A stretch of DNA of 64,000 nt from Amyelois transitella (lineage: Eukaryota > Arthropoda > Insecta > Lepidoptera > Pyralidae). Position 1 is the stretch's first letter, and each line of letters starts with the position of its first letter. Where the stretch lies: the NCBI RefSeq assembly GCF_032362555.1, contig NC_083534.1, forward strand, positions 2,465,001 through 2,529,000, written 5' to 3'. A program made the position numbers and the translations under genes. The notes under the pieces are model-generated. The model saw only the letters and a list, made by a program, of their open reading frames with translations. It ran no database searches and was not told where the DNA came from. This document shows positions 55,746 through 64,000 of the stretch, one piece after another.

Positions 55746-57587
55746 TTATAAACGTGTCGTATTTTTCAAAAAATGTTCCTCACATAACCTTTCTTCAGGT
55801 GAATAATGAGAGAATGGTGGGTTTATCTCTTGCAGATTCCAAAACTTCACCAAATTATTGTGAACTTTATTAAAATCTTCATTAAAAGGGGGATCTGTCT
55901 GAGTAAAATTACAAGAAATATCATTTGACCTACGCTTACCTGGATTATAAGTAACAGGACCGGAAACTATCCAGCCTAGTAACGTGTCACACAGAACCGG
56001 CTTACCTACACCTAGTCTAATTCTCTGTGACCCGACCAAGTCCCAGAAGAGATCAGCACCTATTAATATATCTACTGACGGCTTATTAAATGTGGGGTTC
56101 GCTAAAATTATGTTATCTGGAATATTCAAGTCTAAAATGTCGATTTCACGACAAGGCATAACACTCATTAATGATGGCAAAATAAAACAACTCAACTTTG
56201 CAGTATAAGAGTTGTATAAAGACGTCATCTTTACCTGACAAATTTTGCCTACGTGAGAACTCACGTTATTTATGCCATAGACTGAACCATTGACATGACT
56301 AGTATTCAAATTGAGCCGAGTACATAAGCGTTCTGTCATAAATGATGAAGTACTACCACTATCAAGCAGGGCGCGCACTATGTGCTCACGATCGTTCTGA
56401 TCACATAACTTGATGAGAGCGGTAGACAACAAAACACCACCGCGGTGTTCACCGTTATCACCACAAGACGAACTGAGATCCGCAGACAAAGTTAAATTAT
56501 TTGCACTCGCATCAGTGCTTGTCCCAGCGTCAGCGGGCGGTAACGAAGGCATGGAAATAAATGAGCTATCTCGTGATGTATTTTTATTATCATTATTATT
56601 GCAAGAATTTGAAACATGCTTATTATCCGTCAAATGCAACAATATATTGTGACGGCGTTTACACAATTTGCAACCCGGCCTTTTACAACGATTGGCGAAA
56701 TGACCAACACGAAAACAATTGTAACAAACTTTATAGTTAGGCATTAACTTGTAACGGGCGTCTACACTAAGCGCAAGGAATTGTGAGCAACTACTTAACA
56801 AGTGATCCGACTTACAGTACGGACACGACTTATTATTTAAATTATTATTATTGGGATTCTGAGCAACAAGCATAGATTGTATCCTACCTGTACTATGCTT
56901 AGAGGGAGAAGCATTATTGCGAGCTCGCGCTAACTCTAAGGTTTCCAACAAATCAGAGCGCGAGCGAATGAATTGTAGGAATGTACTAAATGTAATTACT
57001 ATATCCTTATTTATGCGACCCTTATGGTCCTCCCACTCACGCAATGTTTGCTGAGGTAATTTACAAGTCACTATATATATTAATAAAGTGTCCCAGTGTT
57101 TCACAGGCTCACCTAGTGACTCCAATGCACGTAGATTTTTATTAAGTTGATCAATTAAATCTTTTAAGACAAAAGATGACTCTTTGACTATAGTGTTTAA
57201 ATTAAATAAGGAGGATAAATGATTCTGCACCAATAATCTTTTATTGTCAAAACGATCACATATCAATTTCCAAGCTATGTCGTAATTTCCGGCTGAAAAC
57301 TCAACGGCATGAATTACAACAGCAGCAGATCCCTCCAAAGACGCTCGCAAGTAATGGAATTTATTAATTTGGTCAATTTCGTCGTTACAATGAATAAGGC
57401 TGATAAAAGTGTCACGGAACTCCAACCAATTGCTATAGGTCCCGTTGAACTTTGGGAGCTGTATGGTGGGCAACCTAACAGGCTTACTTTGACTAATACG
57501 GGTAATTTTATCACTACTTACCGACTCTTTATCATTATTGTACTTACATAGTAAGTCCTGTGCCCTAGACAGTGAGTTGTAATACAA
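55746..57587 (-). pseudogene. BEL/Pao gag-protease region (613 codons open)
   Basis: The N-terminal part has the gag motif LPKFNGTYSNWLEFRDTF and following helical segments typical of BEL/Pao. A CCHC knuckle (CYNCFRVGHFANRC) and a second Cys/His cluster (CKLCKRRH) follow. An aspartic protease domain shows LLDSGSTSSF. The frame ends where pol should begin (LCEEHF). Its N-terminus is separated from the gag start ORF by a frameshift. Confidence 0.9.
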
Positions 57588-57634
57588 AGACTCGAACTCA
57601 GCTCGTTCGGTTAATCGAAAATTGATATCGTCAG

Positions 57635-57829
57635 CTAAACACGTAACTGTACCTCATTGTAAAGTTCATACATACTTTCGATCTTCCCCATCCGTAATTG
57701 CAATTCCCTGACCGTACAACTGTCTAAATGTTCATCAGATTCTGGCAACCCATCCAGGTAATTGATGAATAGCGTCAAACGTCCCTTAAAACTACCTCGT
57801 TTCTTAACAAGTTCCTTTTCTTCAGACAT
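57635..57829 (-). pseudogene. BEL/Pao gag N-terminal fragment
   Basis: 64 codons from an ATG (MSEEKELVKKRGSFKGRLTL) to a stop caused by a frameshift near 57650. The following ORF continues gag in another frame. Confidence 0.75.
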
Positions 57830-58688
57830 ATTGGGAAACGGATGTGGTCAACCTGAAATGTTTACAATGTAAATATAAACAAACAATATTTAAAGTTAAG
57901 ATACAGTTATGTCTACCAATTTAATGCGTTAATTATCTAACAAATAATTTGTCGACAATTAAATTAACAAAATGCATTAATTGAAAATGAATGCGTCGAT
58001 AATTCTAATAAAACAAACTTTACTGTCTATTAAATGATAACAAGGGCCTTAGTGATTTTTGTTGCAAAATTAAACTATCAAGTTAACTAATTACTTTACA
58101 TTGAAAATAAGTACATCACCATAAATAAAATAGGCTCATTAATCCGAAACAACAAATTACAATCATACACGACGGCAACCAAAATTTGACCTACCTAGGT
58201 TCCTATGATACACCTGCGATGATAACTTAGTAACAATAAATTGACCTATGCACCTTTATTTTACGTGAATAATAAAAGAATTTGCTAAAATAACAAATAA
58301 TATATCCAAATAATGAAACAACAATGCTTCCTATACCTATTTAGTTAAGTATAATTTGGATATAATTAGAGCAAATATTACGTAAAAAACAATGAAGAAA
58401 GATGCTAGGTATTAACAAACATAAAGTGTAATAAAAAGTACTAACCTTATAAAATCCTTAATTAACACACTTAACATTACCTGTTCGAGTGTTGGGTTAG
58501 TTATTTAAATATAATATTACTACTTAACACCATATAAATGTACTCCGTCATCTGCAGAATTTTCCTTTAGGTAGTAGGTAATGCCGCCTCGAGTCCGGTG
58601 ATATTAATAATCGTCAAATTTACTGAAAATATTCATATTAACGCTGATCCATATTAATTATTCATCCGGCTTCGGTTTTGGACCATGA
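57830..58688 (-). other. BEL/Pao leader region
   Basis: AT-rich untranslated leader between the 5' LTR and gag. Just inside the LTR the minus strand reads TGGTCCAAAACCG, a possible but unverified primer-binding site. Confidence 0.5.
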
Positions 58689-58845
58689 TGAGGACAACTA
58701 GTCCTGATTTATAATTTTTGACGAAATAAAACTCTGGACTCGATAAAAAGATGATGTATTCGGTAAAACGTTCAAAAAAAGGTGGGGAGATTTTTCTTCT
58801 TTTTTTTTTTACAATGAAAATTGCGCACAGATAATTAATTGGCGC
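58689..58845 (-). repeat. 5' LTR of the BEL/Pao element
   Basis: Matches the LTR at 53692-53858 from TGAGGACAACTAGTCCTG to AATTAATTGGCGC. Confidence 0.85.
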
Positions 58846-58922
58846 TATCAGTCTTTTCAAGACTGTTGGCTCTGTCTACCCCATAAGGGATAAGGACGTG
58901 ACCATATGAATGTATGTATGTT
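58846..58922 (+). mobile_element. Right half of the split retroposon
   Basis: TATCAGTCTTTTCAAGACTG to ATGAATGTATGTATG completes the copy begun at 53650-53691. Confidence 0.85.
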
Positions 58923-58929
58923 ATTCTTA

Positions 58930-59110
58930 CGTACATGCAACACTTCTTTATCCCTTACAGGGTAGATGTAGCTAACAGTCTTGTAAAGCCTTTAAGGTCA
59001 TGTTCAGCTTAATTATGTAATTGATATTCAAATAGTGACAGATTGCTAGCACATTGCCTTAAAAATGAATCTCAAGTTTATTAGCCTGTTCCTTAATTGA
59101 CGTTTACAAA
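58930..59110 (-). mobile_element. (ATGT)n-tailed retroposon, diverged
   Basis: TTTATCCCTTACAGGGTAGA, GCTAACAGTCTTGTAAAG, AAATAGTGACAGATTGCTAG and a decayed head, minus orientation. Confidence 0.8.
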
Positions 59111-59118
59111 ATGCATGA

Positions 59119-59345
59119 CGGCCTCTGTGGCGCAGCGGTAGTACCTACGCTTGTCTGCAACATCGGAGGTCCCGGGTTCGAATCCCGGCCAGGGCGTGAT
59201 GAGAAAATAACTTTTTCTGATTGGCTTGAGTCTTGGATGTTTATCTTTATTATAAAATATAGTATCGTTGATTTAGTATCTCGTAGCACAAGCCTCGAAC
59301 TTACTTCGAGGCTAACTCAATCTGTGTAATTTGTCCCGTATATAA
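59119..59345 (+). mobile_element. tRNA-derived SINE with intact A and B boxes
   Basis: The head CGGCCTCTGTGGCGCAGCGG holds an A-box-like TGGCGCAGCGG. GGGTTCGAATCCCGG (about 59175) is a perfect B box. The body continues TGATGAGAAAATAACTTTTT and ends CTCAATCTGTGTAATTTG. It is clearly related to 20051-20262. Because the 3' half is not tRNA-like, it is a SINE rather than a tRNA gene. Confidence 0.88.
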
Positions 59346-59825
59346 GCTGGCCTTTTAATTCTTGCCCTGAAACACCACGTTCAGAAAGTAGAAATGCTTA
59401 CAATAATGAATTTGATAAAGTTCTGTGTCTTTCATCAAGTTCATTTAATGTCTCTCACATAATAATTGTCATATCTTTTGGTTTCACAACATTGGTTGAC
59501 GTCAAATAAATTATTCAAAACTAAGTTTACTGCCGCTTCCAAGGTGTCAGTGCAGAAGCGGCGGTAACATAATGTCCGAGACTCTGTCTATCTCGAAAGG
59601 AGCAAGTGACGTGACGATTTACGCAGCTATCTTGATTGATGGTGTAGGCCGGGCTACTCTCAGGTGATAATGACGCGATAACATTGTTTGTCAACGTAAG
59701 AAATAGTCGATGACATGATGTTAACACTTAGAATGTGACTAGAGGAGCCCGCATCAAACATCAAAATCACTGTAATTCCCGTTGCCGCGGGAATTTTTAA
59801 AAATGCTCATTTAGTGCATCCCTGG

Positions 59826-59862
59826 AGTACGTGCAATAAAAGTGTTTTTTATTGCACGTACT
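59826..59862. repeat. Perfect 16-bp hairpin
   Basis: Arms 59826-59841 (AGTACGTGCAATAAAA) and 59847-59862 with loop GTGTT, followed by a T-run. It resembles a stem-loop plus T tract but no gene ends here. Confidence 0.85.
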
Positions 59863-60510
59863 TTTTTTTAGTATTTTTGCTCAATTTTTTTTTTAACAAC
59901 GGTATAATAGGTAGACGCTAAATTTTTAACAGAATATGTATTTATTTGTAAATTATATTTCAAAATTGAAAGTAACAAACGCGATGATGGTAAGAAACCA
60001 TTTGTGGGCGTGTCCGACTTACACTTGGCCGGTTTTTTTTATTAGGTTCACTTCTGGTAATAACCGTTAGGAGACTAAAATCAACCTCCTTTATAAATCT
60101 TCTAGCTGCGCCTAGGGGCTTCGGCCTCGTGGGAAATTCATGATAAAAAATATCCTAAATGTTATTTCAGGCTTTAATCTACACGTGTACTTTTCTTTAA
60201 AATTTTCAGCAGCTTTTGCGTGAAAGAGTAACGAATACACACACATCCTTATCTAACTTACTGAATTTTCTTTAGTGAATTAGAAGGATAGCAAAGTAGG
60301 ATAAAACTCTGCCGTTACTTACTGAGTGCCTGACAGAAAACACACAATCCTGAAGGCAAGGTCTAGAGATTTGGAATTTGGCATGTAGGTTCCTCAAGGG
60401 GGTATACTAAGAGGACTAACTATTTCCCGAAATACCCATGGAAACGGATATTTTATAACGGAAGTAGAAGGAAATTCTGCCTATTGTTAAATGACCTAAT
60501 AAGAAAGAAA

Positions 60511-60672
60511 TCATTACATAGTATAAAGCAAAGTCTCTTCCCGCTTCCCGCGTCTGTATCTTTGCTTATATCTTTAAAACTACAACTTTTTAAATAGATA
60601 GAGTGATTCAGGAGGAAGGATAATGTATAAATGTATAAATTGTGCCCGTGCGAAGTCGGGGAGGGTCGCTAG
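60511..60672 (+). mobile_element. Helitron-like element, family 3, short
   Basis: It starts TCATTACATAGTATAAAGCA after A and ends GAAGTCGGGGAGGGTCGCTA G before T. It is internally deleted compared with 47062-47412. Confidence 0.65.
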
Positions 60673-61281
60673 TAAAAGATATAATAACTATTCGAGGATT
60701 CTTTCCATAATTTTTTATTAAAATGTAGCGTCTAGTTTATATTGTTTTATTACATCCATAGTGAATCACTGTTATCAGATATCAGTGGAGTTTAAGGTAA
60801 CGGTTAGCGCCAACGCTAATAGCTGAATCATAAGTTCGCGGTCATTGTACTGATTGCAAAAAAATCGAGGCCGAATAAACCGTGATTTTTTGTCTGTCTG
60901 TTTAAAAAGTTCTTTTTGGTGTCTGATTTCTGTCTATGGTTAACTCATCATTTTAAATTGATATCTAGATGATGTTACCTACATCGATTTCTCACTCGTA
61001 AATATAATAGGTATATAAAGGTTTTTGAAGTGATTTTGATCATATATTTGTATAGAGAGAACATTGATATTATAAAAAAAAATTTTTAGTCTTTAAAATT
61101 TGAAATTTAAAGAAACTAAAAAAAAACTAAACGTTCAATAAACTCACAAGATATTTAGCTTTAAAGCAATAGAATAGAATCATAAATTAACTATTTTGTT
61201 GAAAAAAATATTATTTCATGTCTAAAAAATTGTGTTGGTAGATATCTACTTACATATTTTTCAAATTGTTTTTTTTTTCAG

Positions 61282-61695
61282 ATCAAAAATGGAGATGAAA
61301 TCGCCAAAGGCGAAGAAGAAATCGAGTATGGAACGCTTGATAAGTTGGGGCAAGATGTCCCGCACGCCGCTTCTGATACTCCTTCTACTCGGCACCACCA
61401 GCTGCGACGAATCGGAATCCAGCGACGAGCTCGACTACGTTCAAATTTCGAACAATTCAAATTTTAATATAATAGACAATTCCAATTTGAAATTCAGGCA
61501 CGGACATTCGTTTATGCAGCCAACTCTGAATAACAGTGAAAGACAAAAACTAAGTGATATAAAACATTTTAGGAAGCATTTGAATAAGGAGATAGTGAAT
61601 TTTGTGATGATAGACAATTTAATTGATGGTGAAGTGGAGGTTCGTGTGCATTATAACGGAATTACTGCGAAGGAGACTGCTGTTGGTGCTGGAGA
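61282..61695 (+). CDS. Coding exon with signal-peptide-like stretch, function unknown
   Basis: A TTTTTTTTCAG acceptor precedes and a GAGA|GTAAGT donor follows. The frame is open for the whole 414-bp exon (phase 2 at both ends). From ATG 61289 (CAAAAATGGAG, a good context) it reads MEMKSPKAKKKSSMERLISW, then a hydrophobic run MSRTPLLILLLLGTTSC, then acidic DESESSDELDY and a polar Asn-rich region. Third codon positions in the GC-rich half (61330-61440) are almost all G or C, which supports this frame over a rival frame open for about 60 codons. It could be the first coding exon of a secreted or membrane protein. The next exon is not found before the window ends. No family recognised. Confidence 0.6.
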
Positions 61696-61822
61696 GTAAG
61701 TTGGTTTTTTTTATTCAACCATCATTTCATGATCCCTCAGATGAATTATTATTTATTGCATGATCCCTAAGAGAACCTTTTACTATGCTGTGACCATAAC
61801 AAGAATATTATTATTTAACTAT

Positions 61823-62076
61823 AGCTGTGCCCGCAACTTTGTCCGCGTGGAATAGTTATTTTGGGCATCATTGAAGCCCTCAAAGGATGAATAATTTTCC
61901 CCTGCTCCTTATAGTTGCAGCGTGATTTTATGTATATAGCCTAAAGCCTTCCTCAATATTAGGTATCAATATTCAACGTGAAAATAATTTCTCAATTCGA
62001 ACCAGAAGTTCATGAGATTAGCGCGTTCAAACAAACAAACAAACTCTTCACCTTTATAATATTAGTTATATATAGA
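61823..62076 (-). mobile_element. Helitron-like element, family 1
   Basis: In minus orientation it runs from TAGCTGTGCCCGCAACTTTG to TTATAATATTAGTTATATAT AGA. It lies about 130 bp inside the intron after the exon at 61282-61695. Confidence 0.7.
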
Positions 62077-62079
62077 TTG

Positions 62080-63300
62080 TGTAATATATTTTTTACGTAG
62101 TAGTCTTCACGTATTTATGATTCCAAATTTTGCATTAATTGTAAGCGATCATGAGCTTAATGGAATTTGATAAGCGACAAAGCATTATTGTAAGTATAAA
62201 TTATTGATCTAAATAATTACCTACTTCTGACTTATTAAGGATGTATTTTAATATGACATCATTTAACATAGTAGCTGTTGTTTTCAATAGCAGAATAATC
62301 GACAACTGTTTCTTCATATGTATAAAACTCTTCGTGACGAGTGTGCTACTAACTGTCATTTAACGTACCTACGCCAAAACTGCTGGGTGTATGTACAGTA
62401 ATTTGAAAGTAGTACTGCTGGCCACTAAGAAAAAAAAAGAACAAAAATAGAATATTGCACAAAAAATTAAAAAAAAAAGAAGAGCGTATGTTACAATGTT
62501 GAAATGTATATAATTTAGTTCACTTTTTATAATTTCATGGATGTCAATATCTAATGTATAAACCAAATTTCAGTGAGTTATTTCAGAAAGTGCAGTTTTA
62601 ATTTCTTTCAAAACAAGTTCCGTCAAAGATCATAAAATAGTTCGGTATTAAACAGTGTAGGAAGCATTTGGTTTGAACGTTCTCTGAGGAGTGTAGATGA
62701 GCACTATGAGATTCCCGAATTCCCTCGGGAACTGAAGTTAGCTGAATTTGTACTTACGCGGGCGAAGATAAAAGGAATACCTATTTAAAATATATGTACA
62801 TAATTCCGACGCCTTCAAAGGAAGAATATGTGTTAACAAACATTGTACTTAAATACTTAAGACCTATATTGTAACCATATTTTAGGAAAAAATAAATGAT
62901 TAAATGAAGTCGAAGGTCTCATAGGCATTCGCTCTGACAATCTGCGTGTTGGTAAGCAAAATGAGGTCTAAGGTGGTACACGAAAGCTCAGATAATGCCT
63001 AATTCACTCTTGCCTTGAAAAGTTGTATGTATCGGGGGAGAGAGATGCGGAGAGAGAATTCCAAATCACAGCGGCTCGCATGATAAATACGAGTATTGGC
63101 TCTTCATGAGATCTGACAACTTTTTGACAGGGTCAATCAAGACTCTTCTTGGTACCATTTTTCATGAAAATGATTTTGGTATAATGGATGTAGAATGGAA
63201 AGAGTACACCTCCATCTTTTCTCGCACTCGCCATGGTGAAAATAAAAAAAATCGTAAAATAATTCCGTGTCATCCATTGATACATTTATTTTTGGTCACT
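62080..63300. other. Non-coding stretch
   Basis: AT-rich, with the short repeat at 62799-62900 (second copy of 47749-47860). No gene is supported. Confidence 0.5.
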
Positions 63301-63306
63301 GAAATT

Positions 63307-63571
63307 GTGCCGTGTAGTTCCCGGAACCAATACAAAAAAGAATAGGACCACACTCTATCTCTTTCCCATGGATGTCGTAAAAGGAGACTAAGGGATAGGC
63401 TTACAAACTTGGGATTCTTTTTTAGGCGATGGGCTAGCAACCTATCACTATTTGAATCTCAATTCTATCGTTAAGCCAAATAGCTGAACGTGGCCATTCA
63501 GTCCTTTCAATACTGTTGGTTCTGTATACCCCGCAAGGGATACAGACGTGACCATATGTATGTATGTATGT
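63307..63571 (+). mobile_element. (ATGT)n-tailed retroposon, full length
   Basis: GTGCCGTGTAGTTCCCGGAA head, CATGGATGTCGTAAAAGGAG, GGGCTAGCAACCTATCACTA, CCCGCAAGGGATACAGACGT and a TATGTATGTATGTATG tail. Confidence 0.92.
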
Positions 63572-63964
63572 ATGAATTAGTGCGAGTAAATTTATCTATG
63601 GATCATTGTTTACCCTTGACCAGCCTGAAGAAGGAGACCGACCCCCATGTTGTAGAAGCCGACACCCATCTATTTAATTATGTTTACAATGACTGACTGA
63701 CTTGAGAAATGATCCTCACCAAGTGTGGTTAAAAATAGTTCTTGTTGTACGGAAGTTCACGGATATATTTACTTACTCTCATCATAATCATTTCCTCTGA
63801 TAGATATTGCATGCTTTTTGCAAAAATTAGGAGACTTTTTGAGTGTATTTGTTACTAGCTACCAAGTAAAGGTACCTATGTTCTCCGTAATCCGTATTAT
63901 ACGTTTGCACAAGAATGAAGATGGCTTCAGTGGTTTTGACGCGAAAGATAGTCAAACAACGTAT

Positions 63965-64000
63965 ATACATATAGTCACGTCTATATCCCTTGCGGGGTAG
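63965..64000 (-). mobile_element. (ATGT)n-tailed retroposon, cut by the window edge
   Basis: TACATATAGTCACGTCTATA then TCCCTTGCGGGGTAG is the tail end in minus orientation; the rest lies outside the window. Confidence 0.85.

Larger units (their letters stand above)
53692..58845 (-). mobile_element. BEL/Pao LTR retrotransposon, internally deleted
   Basis: The element is bounded by direct repeats of about 160 bp and encodes, on the minus strand, gag, protease and integrase in BEL/Pao order. Most of the reverse transcriptase and RNase H region is missing: only about 340 bp separate the protease end from the integrase ORF. Gag is frameshifted near 57650. It therefore cannot be autonomous. It is inserted inside a (ATGT)n-tailed retroposon. 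No envelope-like ORF is present. Confidence 0.9.
59350..61270. other. Non-coding stretch
   Basis: No gene is supported. It holds a perfect hairpin (59826-59862) and a Helitron-like element (60511-60672). The rest is AT-rich, with two short remnants of Helitron-like text near 60095-60260. Confidence 0.5.

Noticed and set aside
59119..59200. tRNA gene
   Set aside because: It has A and B boxes, but the cloverleaf is imperfect and a shared non-tRNA body follows, as in the copy at 20051, so it is a SINE head.
1..64000. CRISPR array, prophage, operon or horizontally acquired bacterial gene
   Set aside because: No regularly spaced identical repeats with unique spacers, no bacterial gene organisation; introns and insect repeats throughout.

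Overview
The window looks like nuclear DNA of a moth or butterfly (Lepidoptera). The base composition is AT-rich, the genes are interrupted by GT-AG introns, and most of the sequence is interspersed repeats: short retroposons with (ATGT)n tails, RTE-type LINE fragments, Helitron-like elements ending in CTAG, a BEL/Pao LTR element and a DNA transposon with its own transposase. Nothing bacterial is present (no operons, CRISPR array or rRNA). The species cannot be named from this evidence.

Layout. 1-2.9 kb is a degenerate tandem repeat field. 3.2-6.1 kb holds GC-rich patches and a two-unit tandem duplication. 9.1-14.2 kb holds a second, larger direct duplication, each half carrying a seven-copy minisatellite. 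14.7-17.6 kb is a complete DNA transposon with 21-bp inverted ends and an intact two-exon 603-residue transposase-like gene. 20-34 kb is the main host locus. A ZAD domain, an acidic linker and a pipsqueak helix-turn-helix are encoded by four small exons. Three large C2H2 zinc-finger exons follow, all entering in the same splice phase: A at 27.4-28.5, B at 29.2-30.2 and C at 32.5-33.5 kb. I infer one transcription-factor gene with alternative 3' ends. Exons B and C are nearly identical although their flanks have diverged, and B has an in-frame stop in its eighth finger. 35-53 kb is mostly repeats, including a stack of nested insertions at 42.5-45.3 kb, an LTR with a tRNA-Lys primer-binding site at 38.4 kb, and a probable promoter with a 5' exon at 46.0-46.4 kb. 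53.7-58.8 kb is a broken BEL/Pao element on the minus strand, inserted inside an older retroposon. 61.3-61.7 kb is a single GC3-rich coding exon with a signal-peptide-like stretch, which may belong to the 46 kb promoter.

How the parts relate. The dominant short retroposon (about 25 copies, full length about 270 bp) has a 3' tail resembling that of the RTE LINE present in the same window, so the LINE is the likely source of its mobilisation machinery. Target-site duplications seen directly in the sequence let several insertions be bounded and ordered in time.
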